A stretch of DNA of 64,000 nucleotides, from the NCBI RefSeq assembly GCF_037975245.1, contig NC_092576.1:16278111-16342110 (forward strand). Reading direction: 5' to 3'. The stretch is from Apostichopus japonicus. Its lineage: Eukaryota > Echinodermata > Holothuroidea > Aspidochirotida > Stichopodidae. Every line of letters begins with the position of its first letter. Within the stretch, counting starts at the first letter, position 1. A program made the position numbers and the translations under genes. Shown piece after piece: positions 1-11,088 of this stretch. The notes under the pieces are model-generated. The model was not told the origin of the DNA. It made no database searches and saw only the letters and a list, made by a program, of their open reading frames with translations.

Positions 1-99
1 TTTTGGGGGGACTCAATGTTTTTTGGACCAACATTTTTTCTGACGTGACTTGACCCCACCAATTTTTTTTTCACAAAAAAAAAAGGGCCCAAAGTTTGT

Positions 100-293
100 T
101 ATGACCCAAAAAGTGCTTGTCCGAAAAAAATTTGGTCATGAAAAATTTTAGAGTAAAAAAAAATGTTGGATCACAAAAATATTTTGGTCTGAAAAAACTT
201 GGTCCGAAAACATGTTGGTCAAGACTTTTGGTCAAAAAAAATTGTCGGAACATAGAGATGTTGCAACATAGAGATGTCAGAACATAGAGATGT
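100..293. repeat. A-rich degenerate tandem repeat
   Basis: A stretch of A/T homopolymers carries a recurring core, TTGGTC followed by two or three bases and an A run, at about 20-base spacing between 130 and 240. It is followed by three copies of ACATAGAGATGT at about 254-292. It looks like a decayed minisatellite at the edge of the window. The open frame across it on the minus strand is only phenylalanine- and lysine-rich homopolymer translation, so I do not treat it as a gene. Confidence 0.5.
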
Positions 294-3170
294 AACCCCT
301 GCAAAGCTAAGACCCTATCAACTGCAAAACTATGACCCTACTACAAACTAAGACCCCACCTACTGCAATGGTTAGGACTATATTGCTACAAGTCCTCCTC
401 ATCTCAAAGTGCAACGAATGTGTCATAATGATCAGCCCAATGCAAGCTGTGTGGCAGTTTGACCAATACAGTTATTGACCCTGAGATTAATATTTTTATA
501 GTGGTCTATGTATGGGGATGGCGAGACACTTTACCTCACAAGAAATTCAGCTGTTTTGTCAATGGCTAGGCTAAAATTTAAATAGGATTTTAGATAAACA
601 GGTCAGTACAATTTGGTATAGATTTCAGAAGTGATGACAAAAATGATGCAATGTCCTTGTGATGATACATAATGGAAACATAGGGTTCACTGAGGGGAAG
701 CAATGGAAACTAATAACTCTCGGATAATTCTTACATGAAATGAAGGGAGACTTGATCACAAGCTTGTGTGGCAATAAATAACTAAGTGGTGTAAGAGGTT
801 GGAATATTTAACAGTGAAATACTGATGGTGTAAATTAAAAAAAATATCCCTGAAATGCAGGCTACGGAAGGTCTTTGTTATGGGAATTAAGTAACAAAGA
901 GTATGCAACACATGCAAAGACTGGACCATACAGCGAAAGGTAGTTTTCATGTCGATTGAACTGACAGACAGTTTTCCAATCTTGAACTCAAAGCTTTTTC
1001 GTTCTTGATTGAACCATATTTAAAGTCAGATAGCAGTGCATAGTGTGTGAATGGGGAGGGGAGAGGGGGAGGAGGAGGGGCGTTGTCCTTGACTTAATGG
1101 TTATTAATTACATATCATGTATGTATTAAGTAAAGCTATTATCGTTCATCTGAGCTGGGCAATGATTACAAATGATTTATTACAAAAACTAATAAGGATT
1201 TTCAGTAATGTAAACCACATTCACCAGTGTGCTGCATGGTGGGCATGTGCACGTATAGAAGCCCACTTTGATTTGAGGAGAGGTGGGATTAAAGATTTGC
1301 CCGAAAATTTAACCAATAGAAAGAGCGAACTGGTGATGTTGCAAATTTTTATGCAATCGGACCTCTGCTGCATGAAATAACCATTGACTTTCATGAAAAT
1401 ATAAAGAGATCAGTTACTCACCAACAGCAGCCTACTGTATGTACCGAGTGTGCTGTTCTAGCTATTCTGTGGGATGCCCTTCCAACCCAACAAGTGGGAT
1501 GGTTCTCCCACCACACCTGCCTGATCAGCTCCTGTTCCTGTTTACATGTTCTTTTTCCCCTAATTTTCTGATCAGTTACAACATAACCTACTTAGAAACA
1601 TTGTAACTTAGATTTCCATTAACTATCCATTTGATTACTCTTCAAATTTTGGAATGGGTTTAACTTTCAGATTATTAGAGAAAATTCTGGCAAAGTTTAC
1701 CTTCAGATAGTAGAATGGATTTTTGTTGTAAATAAAGTAACATTAAAGCAATAGTTAAGGTCAGAGACTTCAAAACTACCCTTCTTCCATTAACAGGATA
1801 TTTCGTATAGTTTGTGGCCCATTATAGTAGTTACGATTTAAAACCCTCCACGAATCTTTCACACCATCAATTGCCAAACTTTTTTGCAGATTTGGTATGA
1901 TAAAGCTTTCTGCTTTGCCAAAGCAAAATCGTTCATTACACTTTTCATCTTTTCAAAGAACATGGATAGGCGATGTTTTGTTTATTATTAAAATGTCCAC
2001 CTTTGTGACATAACAAATGTATTATGATGTGGTTAAATGCAACAAATTCTTAAAAATTAAACCCTATTAGAAAGATCTGCTGTATGAGCACCATGCCATA
2101 GCTACAAGTTTCATACAATCTAGCTGCTGGCATTGTAAACTGTAGTCTGACTGAAAAGAAGCCTGCACTGCTGAAAGCTTTTCTCCTTGTTATGTGTAAA
2201 CCAAATTCAGTAGCATGTGTCCTTACTGTGAGCCCGCACTCTAAACTGTAGATTGTGTATACTTTTTGAAAAAGGATAAAATTTGTTCAGTATGTGACAG
2301 ATACAAGCAGGTCCTTCTCAGTATTAGTTAGTTTAGTGTAGGCATGCTAACTTTAAGTGCAAAACAGCAGGTATTTCAATTTGACACAATTTCTTTTAGC
2401 ATTGATTTTGTAACATGACTGAAATTGACTCTTGTGCAATTTGCTTTAACCAATTGAAAGTTTTCATAAAGTAAGTACATTAAATTCAACATATAGTGAC
2501 CAATAGAGTAACTGATAGGGAACGCTCATATTTTCCCTCCAATTTATATGAATTATGCCTGACACACCTAGAGAATGTACATACCACATCGAATACTGCA
2601 CCAGTCCTTGGATACAAGAAGGGGGGGGGGGGGGTGGTTGTATTTACTTGACTTTCACACTTTATCCAAGTCAACTTACAATACAAATAAAGTTGCAATT
2701 GAGTCTAAGCTCTATGATCATATTTGAATAGCGCTATATCAAGCATTGTATTTATTTATAATTATATAAATTGAATGACTGGAGTCTGCAAGACAGGACA
2801 CTGACAAAGTATATATATCCTAGACTAGTGTGAAACAAATTTGACCAATGAACCTAACTGTTTCCAACAAAACTTATCCAAAATCAAAGTTGGTATATAA
2901 TGAAAACCACAAGATAAAACAAATTCTAATTTTGAGCCTGTTCAACACTTTAGAGGTAAACAGTATTGCAAGACCATTCAAAACTTTTTCGGCAAAGGAG
3001 CAACCTTTCCTCTGCTATTTTATTTCCATGTGTACTGTGACTGTGAAACAAGCCAGAAGCCTCCAAAATGTTAGCAGCTTCCAGTTCATTGACCAATAAA
3101 CAAGAAACAGACATAACAGTGGGCACACTGTCCATTTTGTTACACCTATGACCTTGATTGGGGCTCTTAT
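294..3170. other. Non-coding stretch, no recognisable gene
   Basis: No open frame here resembles a protein family. Open frames are under 90 codons and overlap on both strands, as expected by chance in AT-rich DNA. A purine-rich patch lies at about 1051-1081 and a G run at about 2621-2633. Confidence 0.6.
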
Positions 3171-3199
3171 CAGGGAGTTGTTACTGGAACAACTCACTG
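3171..3199. repeat. Short hairpin, CAGGGAGTT family (copy 1)
   Basis: CAGGGAGTTGTT is followed after five bases by AACAACTCACTG, an imperfect 12-bp stem. The same stem sequence recurs at 3275-3305 and at 5652-5679, with a mirror copy at 13629-13656. The sites therefore look like a family of very short foldback elements or one end of a MITE. Confidence 0.55.
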
Positions 3200-3274
3200 G
3201 TATTATCAAGCTGTGCAATGCATACCTGAGAGATATCAATGGCATCTTACTGCATGTATACTCCACTGTTGAAT

Positions 3275-3305
3275 CAGGGAGTTATTGTTCCATAACAACT
3301 CCCTG
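3275..3305. repeat. Short hairpin, CAGGGAGTT family (copy 2)
   Basis: CAGGGAGTT on the left pairs with AACTCCCTG on the right around a 13-base centre. The centre contains GTTCC, the complement of the GGAAC in copy 1. It lies about 75 bases downstream of copy 1 in the same orientation. Confidence 0.6.
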
Positions 3306-3659
3306 GTTGAATGTACATGTGCTACATTTGTACACAGGTATTGTATGTACAGTACAGGTACCTGTAGTGTAGGGATGAACTACTGTATAAACAGTTGCAA
3401 GTCTGGGCTACTTCTTATATACACAAACAATAGCAATTGTTACCTTGTTGCTAGCATAGTGGTCAAGAACAGAACACAATGTACAGAAAAATATAATTAC
3501 TAGACAATAAGTATTTTGAATAGGAAAAAACCCAATGAAGTATGATTTACCTTAGTTCAATACATTTGTTTATTTGGTTCCTGGGAAACGCCTTCCCAAA
3601 AGTGTGATAGAATTATTGGAACAGGACATCTACATGCTACCAAATAACAATTACAGGCC

Positions 3660-3745
3660 ACAAGACCGAAGGTCCGCGAGACCGAAGGTCTGCGAGACTG
3701 AAGGTTTGCGAGACTGAAATTAAAAGAGGTCCGCAAGACCGAAAC
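3660..3745 (+). repeat. 16-base minisatellite, GAGACCGAAGGTC type
   Basis: About five diverged units of the form GCGAGACYGAAGGTCY stand in tandem. The inverted form (GGACCTTCAGTCT and GGACCTTCTGTCTCG) occurs downstream at about 4278-4356. The intervening 0.6 kb may be an insertion with repeat-built ends. The mirror copy lies at about 15575-15650 in the other arm. Confidence 0.6.
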
Positions 3746-3839
3746 CATCACTAGGCCCTAATATTACTACTGGTAATATTACGTTGATTAAACGCGTAGT
3801 TAAAAAGAATTTACAGCCATTTCTTTTCATAGTGGATAC

Positions 3840-4036
3840 CAGTGACTTGCGCAAGGGGGCTTGGGCGGTTGAAGGGGGCGAAGGACCGCCGCTCTCAAAA
3901 GTCTCGCCCCCTTTGCTTTCCCAAATGAAATTTTAGAATACAATATAACTAAAGCAATACCCTATTTTAAACAATATTGCCCCCCTTGTCAATCTATTTG
4001 ACCCCCTCTAATGAAAAAAGTCTACTTAAGCCACTG
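3840..4036. mobile_element. Possible small G/C-tract element with CAGTG...CACTG ends
   Basis: The left end reads CAGTGACTTGCGCAAGGGGG. The right end, in reverse complement, reads CAGTGGCTTAAGTAGAC, so the terminal repeats match only partly. Inside are opposed G and C runs. No target-site duplication is visible. CAGTGGCGTA-type ends with long G runs recur elsewhere (16384, 39416, 52790), so this may belong to a dispersed hAT-like MITE group. That assignment is inference. Confidence 0.3.
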
Positions 4037-5651
4037 CTCACCCCCCCCCCCTTTCGTTGCCTATGGTTGTAAAGGTTTAGGTCTTCTAATTACCTTCTTC
4101 TCTTTTATCAAAAAGACAAATTTTGAAAATTTTCAGTTGAGTGAGGAACTAAAGGCAATTTTTCTGAAAAGTATTTTGTTCGAACAGTTGCTTCTTTTTT
4201 TTTTTGCTTTCTTTTTGTTGTTCTAGTATGTGCATGGAATCATGAAATGGTGTCATTTCAGGTTTTTGTCACTTGGCTCGGACCTTCAGTCTGGCCGGGC
4301 TATCAATGGACCATGATGTAGACCATCGATCTCACGGACCTTCTGTCTCGTGGAGTTCCCCCCAAAAAACAAACTATACTTAAAAATTTAGAGTGCGATA
4401 TCTGGCAGGTATAGAACATAGAAATTAAATTGCTGATTTTGGGCCTCCGTAATTTATACAATAGAATTTGCAAAACATTGCAATGAGACTTTGAACAACA
4501 CTCAGTTCACTGGTGATGATTTTGTGGTTGCAGTGTAACTGCTCTGTATGAAGCTATGTGTTATTTTCATGTCCGCATATATACAGTATAACTGTTATTG
4601 TGGCTTAATTAGGACACAATGATTGACAAATGAATTATAAATTACATTACAATAATGGTTTCAGCATGAGATTGTATTTGGTTCACTAGCGGCAAGCAAG
4701 CAAAATCTTTATGTTATACACAATGATAAATGTCTATTATAAAACTTATATAATTGTTCTCAAAATGCAAATCTTGGGCCCTTTGTCTATTTTCACATTT
4801 ATACCAAATCCTGTGTTGGCCATTGGGCCTTTCCTGAGGTTGCTTCTGCAGCCCTGTTACATGAAAAAAAATTGTTGGTATTTTTGGACACCCCAATGTC
4901 CAATTGGACCAACACCCTAAACTAGTTATCCTGCTCTTTTCACATAATCAAATTATGTGTTGACCATGGGCCCATAATGACTGTTCCATGGGAACCAGGA
5001 AAAAGTTGTAATGAATGCAAAAACTGTTCAACTACAAGATTGATTCTGGTTTTTTTTCATGACAAATCAAGTCTGGGCCAAGGGCCCTTGGATGTTTTTT
5101 GGCTCTGGTAGAGGATACATTTTTTTCATGGTTTTTTTTTGAATACCCAATAACCATAAGGTCTAGCATCGCTAAAAGAACCATCCTGCTCTCTTTTACA
5201 TGATTAAATAATCTGTGGCCCACAGCACATTTCTGTGGTTGCTGCCTGGGTCTATTAAAAATAGTATACAGTTGCTGTAATTGGTGGTCCAGAGGGTCCT
5301 GTACCAATAAAAGAGAACTGCTATCTTTGTGAGTCATGTGAGGGCCACATGAACTTTTTTGGCTGCTGCCTGCATAGGCCCTGGTACAAAAGTTCCTGTA
5401 TTTGATATTTACGTACCACAATGTCTTATGGGTGTACTGCAAAAAAGGATTATCCTTGTACATTTGGGCCCCAATTTGATGACCCCTAGATGACATACAC
5501 AGGGCATGACATAGCGGGAACATATGATCTGAAATCCTGGTCATACAGGGATATATACTCTGCCAATCAAACTCCTTGACTCTTTTCACATGATTAAATA
5601 TTCCGGGTTCCTGGTCCAGTTGACATCACATTAATGCAGACTGGGTTGAAA

Positions 5652-5679
5652 CAGGGAGTTTCTACAGAGCAACTCCCTG
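5652..5679. repeat. Short hairpin, CAGGGAGTT family (copy 3, left arm)
   Basis: CAGGGAGTT and AACTCCCTG form a 9-bp perfect stem around a 10-base loop. The mirror-arm copy is at 13629-13656. A half site, GCAGGGAGTTGG, occurs at about 7854-7865. Confidence 0.6.
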
Positions 5680-8217
5680 GTTTAAAGAACAGGCAGGCCA
5701 AGTGCAGTGTAAAGCTAAGCCCACTAAAAGAAGTCAATCATCAGTCATATTTAACAGCACTCATTTGTTGGCGTTGTAAACAGGAAATCATTAAGACCAT
5801 TTAAAAAGGAAAATTTCATCTTTTCTTGAATGCTGAAATGTTATTGGCATCTAAGTGTATTTTCAGTGGACAAGATATCCATGTGAATCATTAGCTTTTA
5901 TCTCCCTAAGGCCTGAACAAGCTGTAAATGGGACTAATTTCCATTAAAACTGTAGAAAATGCAAGAAATAGGCAAACATTTGTCGATTCTTACGAAGTTA
6001 TTCTCAGCTGTTTAGTCATCAGTGAAAATCCATCACCAAGGTCAGGCTCCAGCTGTACCTAGGCCTAAATACAACCCTGCCTAGGAGTAACTTGGCCAGC
6101 TGTACATCAGAACAAAAACAATTGATTAACTTCCAGTGTTTATACAGTAGTAAACACAGGTTCAAATATTGTGGAATTTTTGCTATTTGCTAAGTGGCTC
6201 ATTTGAAAAGTTCATGAATTTTAGCAAATAACAAGGATACCAGTTGGATTTCTATCCTTGCTTCAGTCTGTGTTTATTTGTCATCACATTGATTGCACTT
6301 GCATATCAGTTACTAGGGATATGGCATGTATTTATCATATAGGCCTATTTATTTTCAAGATATCAAGAAACACAACACAAGAGAGTAGACTGATGTAAAT
6401 TTTCTAATTTCTAAAGGACTGTGTTAGGTCATTAATATACCCTGAAGGTCTTTTAAAAAGAAGCCTGTCACTGTATCTTCACTTTTCCCCATGCATAAAT
6501 AATTCAAAGAAAGGAAAAGGTTTCTATTTCAAGATAGTAGGTTTTCTGGGCAGAGAGAGATGAAAGAAGAAAACTTGAACAACTGCATTTGCAAACAAAC
6601 ACTTGTCATTGTAGTGCCTGATGAATGTCAAACTTAGTTGATGATTTTCAATGGAGGGGTCTTTGTTACTGAAAGTCCTTTTAAAGTTATTTCTGTCACA
6701 AAGAAACAAGTTCATCGTTTGGGCCTTTAACGTAGACCAAAGCTAAACTATATTGTGTAATGTTTATATACTGTACTCTAGGAATAATGATTACTAAAAC
6801 CAGATGTCAGAACCAAGCTGTAAATCACGAGTCAAGCCTTTTTCGGACATGACAGAGAATACACAGGGTCCTGGACACTGATTGGTCAAAAGAAACAACA
6901 TGTTAACATTACCTCGCCTAGTTAGCGAAATTTGACGAACACATATGGAACATTCAAAGGCCTAATGGAGGATTAATCTATTAGGTCTAGTCTATCAATT
7001 CAATTGCAACACCTTCCGGTCTATTAAAAACTGCTTTGTCAATGTCTTGGCCCTGGTTTATTATGATTCAAAACACGTAATATATGCCATACGCTGCTAT
7101 AGTATATAATGCCATGCTACAATACTAATGTTACGAGTGCCTATGTTGCAAGAGCTGAAGTAGTACAGATAACACTGAGTCGTTGCGGATAAACATGATT
7201 AACATTTGTTGCTTGCAACTTTTTGGCAAGATGATTTTAACTCAAATGCGTTCAATGTTACCTGTCTTGTTCAAGTCGAGAATAAAAGTCGAGAATTTAA
7301 CGTATTGTTTAGAAGAAGTATGCTACTCAAGGAGAGATATTTTCTTAACGTGTGCAGAATTCATTGTTTCCCGCCAAAATTCTTTGCAAATCTATGCCTG
7401 GATTATTTCCTGCGTAGCCAACCTGTAAATTTGAGATTGCTGTGAAGATTGTATGTTCAGCTGGCATTCACTAGCCAGCCATGTACAGTATATGATGGAG
7501 CGAGCTGGTAGTCCCAATATTGTAGCATGCACTACAATTACTATAAGAGTCCTCTTTGCTTCCCTATTGCAATGATTTTAAGTATATTTCCTCTCACATT
7601 CAAAATGAGAAAACTGAGTGGTGGTTGCAAATTGTTTTGCCATGCACTTATTCATGGGATAACCTCTATACTTCCATTTGTCATGTTATTAATTCCTTGC
7701 AGTGGGAGGCTTCTGGACCACAGGCTTACTTGCAAGTAAACAGAAGGGTCACTGTGAAGTGATGTGTTATCGCCAGTATCCATTTAATGTGATGAGAATA
7801 TACCTTGCCACGAATCATGATATTGTCACATGTGATTTGTATCAGTGGTAAAGCAGGGAGTTGGATAAAGAGTATACTGGTACTCTACTATTACATATCA
7901 GGTCTAAAGACCAGAACTAATCAATTTTAGGAACTGATTTTTGGTTTTATTAGATTATTTTCTTGTTAGATTATATTCACCTTTGTTGTCCTTACATTGC
8001 CAACAAGGAAGTATCTTTTTGCATTGACCTTGTTGACCTGCCCCCACCCAAAGAGAACAAACAAAGAAACAAGAAAATCAAAGCAGATGTTGAATTTGTT
8101 GTTGAAGTGCCCAATGCTATCTGCTGTGCAGTCACATTTGTTGTCATGCAGACTACATTTAGTGTGTTCATATTGAAGCTATGTACAGTAATCATGCTAC
8201 GAAAGCATGCAACTAAC

Positions 8218-8532
8218 CTTCTCAAACCGACCTATTTTGATGAAAATTGCACCAAATAGGAAAATTCAACCACTAAATACAGTAAGATATAAGTAATCCA
8301 GCGAAGACTCTTACAATATTAAACAATCATCGGAAGGTAAAACTCATTTGCGTGCATGGCTAAGGTGAATCACACTACTTGAAAAGGAAATATTTATGTA
8401 CAGTAATTAATATAAAAGCTAAGGGCATGGGGGGGCTGGGGGGGGCGCCAGCCCCCCAGTGAAAAATGCGGAGGGGCAGAAGTATCATTCGGCCCCCCCC
8501 CCCCGTTCATCAAAATAGGTCGGTTTGAGAAG
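8218..8532. mobile_element. 315-bp element with perfect 27-bp inverted ends
   Basis: Positions 8218-8244 and 8506-8532 are perfect reverse complements over 27 bases; the core is TTCTCAAACCGACC. The interior is AT-rich. Towards the right it carries a G-rich palindromic patch and a segment similar to the G-rich segment of the 3.1 kb direct repeat (about 16670-16705, inverted). The left end overlaps the last three bases of the palindrome arm. No target-site duplication is visible. It could be a MITE or a by-product of the inversion event. Confidence 0.7.
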
Positions 8533-9390
8533 TTTAAATACGATCTGAACTTTCAAATCATGCCGATCTCTGAGCGTACATCCTCCCCAGGAGAAAAGTC
8601 AATGCGTCTCAGTTAAGGTGCAACTAGCAAAACCCTGCAATCGTGAATCTATACACTACAATCTTGTTAAAAGTTTTGCTCATGTCTAAAGATTCATTTG
8701 GTAGCGAAGTGCACTTATTTTTGTCTCGGCCCATTGAGAGATTGATTTGATTGAGGAGATGAGAACTAGGCTATAAAACCTAGGCCTGTATCACATCCCT
8801 CCAATGTTTGTTTCTTTTCAGGTTTGCCAAACTTCTGGCTAAACATCTGCCATATAAGTTTAGATCATAATCCTATTAGGATGTCATTTTTGTGTTACAT
8901 ACTGTTAGATAAGTACTGCAAATCTGGAAATTGTTTCTCAAGGGTAGCCAAGACTTAAAAGTTCCTTCATCCAGTCCCTGCAGTCAATTATTATCAAAAA
9001 CTTTTGCAATCAAATGTAAATTACAAGTAAAATCAAACCATATGAACTCCACAATACTGTTCTCACTACACATACAATATTGTACATGGGTTTGGATTTG
9101 TGTGGCAAATGTTAGGTGCACACTTACTGGTAATGTAATAACGGTTTTTTTAATATAGGATAAAATAGTACATGAAATGTACCTGAAACATTGACTCAAC
9201 AATTCTCACTGTTAATGCTACTTTATAACTTAGTCAATCAGTATAAAGAATAAAGAAAACTAATGGAGCAAGTCACTCTATATTTTCACTTAAGATACAG
9301 TGTTAAGTTTCCTGATCTCAACTATATTCACATGTCTGATTTGTGTCATTTGCGTGGACAAAGTTCTCATAAAATTACAGCCATACAGTA
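8533..9390. other. Spacer of the inverted repeat, unique non-coding part
   Basis: AT-rich single-copy sequence. I see no gene, RNA gene or repeat. Confidence 0.5.
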
Positions 9391-10729
9391 CAGGGGCGTA
9401 TCCAGGATTTTCCAATAGGGGGGGCGTCAGGCATGAATGATCGCCGTCCTGGGGGATGGGTCTAAGGGGAGGGGTGGACAATTTTTGCTTTCGAAGAAGG
9501 GCTGAAAAGCAAAATGGTGCCATATGCAGGGGCGGCGATCCGTACTTCCGAGTGGGGGGGGGGATATGACCTTGTTGACTATCTAAGCGTAGCGCCACCA
9601 TGAGTTGGCTCGAAGCGTAGAAGAAAATTTTGGGATTAACAAACCCTCTAGATGGCCGGAAACGGCACTTCCCGAGGTTTCCAAGCGGCATATACCCAAC
9701 TTTAAAATAGGGATGTCATGTCCGAAATATCTCATAATCAGGATCCAAAATACCATTTTTTTAATTTCTGGTGTTATTTGGGGAAAATTGCCCTTGTCAA
9801 TCTTGTTTCAGACGCAACGTTAGAATCTTCGAGAGCTCTTTTATATTATTCGATGAAGAAAATGGCCTCATGCAGGCTATTATAGGCCTATACACATGCA
9901 ATACACAATAACACATAGTTACATTCCTAGGTACTGATTGCTAGGGCATCCAGGTGAAACGTGTATTAAGCATTACCCTGGTAACATGAGATTCTCAGCT
10001 GTTCGAGGGAACATGTACGTGTGTAGGCCTACTATAGGGCCTATATGAATACTATGAGGGTGCATATATGTACTATATCAATACCGTGGGCGCAATAATA
10101 CATTTTGTTGTTATAGGGCCAGTGAAGCCTACAGTCAACTATTCTTGCTTTATAAAGACGCTTTATTTGAAAAGATCGCACTGCGTTTGTGGTAGGCGAG
10201 AAATGAAGCTAAAAAAGAGCCGTACATTAACGATGATACATAAATGTAGGCATGAAAATATTCTTATCCCTGGCATTTGGTGGGGGGGATATGGTGTATT
10301 ACATCCCCTCCACCCATTTTCATGGGGGGATATATCCCCCTTCCCCCCCCCCCCCGGATCGCCGCCCATGGCCATATGTGATCCATTTTTCAACCTTAAT
10401 AATAAGCAACATTTCCAGTAAATATGGACACAAAATGCACAATTTAGTATGGCTGGCATGTCACTTAGTGTTTATAGTGATAATACAAACACAATTACCA
10501 TCTATGTTTCTAAAACTATTATGCCGCAGAGCTTCGCCAGAACCTTTTTTTGGCAAACAAAAAATAAAGCATACGGGAGGGGGGGGGGGGGTTTGAGCGA
10601 TCACCGACATCTCACTTAAAGGTCGTCATCAATTTTTTAATTTTTTTTTTGTTAAACTTTTTTTTTTTTTGGGTGACGGCCAATAGCGGGGGGCGCGCGC
10701 CTGTTGCGGCCCCCCTGGATACGCCCCTG
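9391..10729. mobile_element. DNA transposon remnant with 16-bp terminal inverted repeats (outer element)
   Basis: The left end CAGGGGCGTATCCAGG (9391-9406) is matched exactly by CCTGGATACGCCCCTG (10714-10729). The 5-bp word CAGTA abuts both ends (9386-9390 and 10730-10734) and may be a target-site duplication. The CAG...CTG termini suggest hAT, but hAT elements normally leave 8 bp, so the superfamily is uncertain. Removing the nested element at 9527-10370 and one copy of its duplication leaves about 0.49 kb with no transposase, which is MITE-sized. The interior has long G and C runs. Open frames across it are short and carry no recognisable domain. Confidence 0.75.
9527..10370. mobile_element. 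hAT-like non-autonomous element nested in the outer element
   Basis: The left end CAGGGGCGGCGATCCG (9527-9542) and the right end CGGATCGCCGCCCATG (10355-10370) are inverted repeats with one mismatch in 16. The perfect 8-bp direct repeat GCCATATG flanks it at 9519-9526 and 10371-10378. An 8-bp duplication with CAG-type termini is the known signature of the hAT superfamily. The 844-bp body encodes no transposase that I can recognise, so it is presumably mobilised in trans. Confidence 0.85.
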
Positions 10730-11088
10730 CAGTATGTGATTAATTTTGTAGATTCACAGACCTTTGATTGTGTCAACAAATTTCTCATGAACTGTACATG
10801 TAGATTGTGTTGACAATGGTTGTTTTATGTACAAGTAACCTCCTCATGTGCATGTTGATAGACTATGTATATATATTGTAGGATTCAGCCATTTAATTGG
10901 GGAAAGATTCCTGCCCCGTTCCTGACCGTTTGTTTGAACATAGTACAATGGCTGAATTTCTGTCTCTGTCATATTTTATTTTGCTCAGACCTTTTGACAC
11001 CCCCCCCACCTTACTCCCTACCTGTAGTACTTTGCAATGTATACACTAGATTACCTTAGTGTACATGTCATATTGGTAAGATCAAATT
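10730..11088. other. Spacer of the inverted repeat, right part
   Basis: Non-coding AT-rich sequence between the transposon cluster and the right arm, with a short C run at about 11001-11007. No feature recognised. Confidence 0.5.

Larger units (their letters stand above)
3561..8220 (+). repeat. Left arm of a giant inverted repeat
   Basis: This 4.66 kb block reappears in reverse complement at 11089-15762. Matches can be followed by eye along the full length. They begin with TACATTTGTTTATTTGG at the outer edge and end with GCAACTAACCTT at the inner edge. Differences are scattered single bases, homopolymer-length changes and one roughly 12-base insertion in the right arm. The arms therefore look very young or gene-converted. 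The arm holds short open frames (for example 5032-5589 on the minus strand), but none resembles a known family. The largest is broken in the mirror copy by a change in an A run, so I see no gene here. Confidence 0.95.

Noticed and set aside
5032-5589. 185-codon open frame in the left palindrome arm (173 codons at 13719-14240 in the right arm)
   Set aside because: No recognisable domain. Its sequence contains diverged internal DNA repeats (AATCATGT, AGAGCAGGAT, CAAGGGCCC phrases), and the mirror copy is frameshifted in an A run. It is probably chance.
7183-8259. Chain of 70-98-codon open frames near the inner end of the left arm, mirrored at 11068-12126
   Set aside because: Overlapping frames in different phases, no family resemblance and no convincing splice borders. 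The mirrored frames only reflect the inverted repeat.
9290-10596. Open frames of 98-133 codons over the nested transposons
   Set aside because: They read through G and C homopolymers as Gly, Pro and Ser runs, with no transposase motifs.
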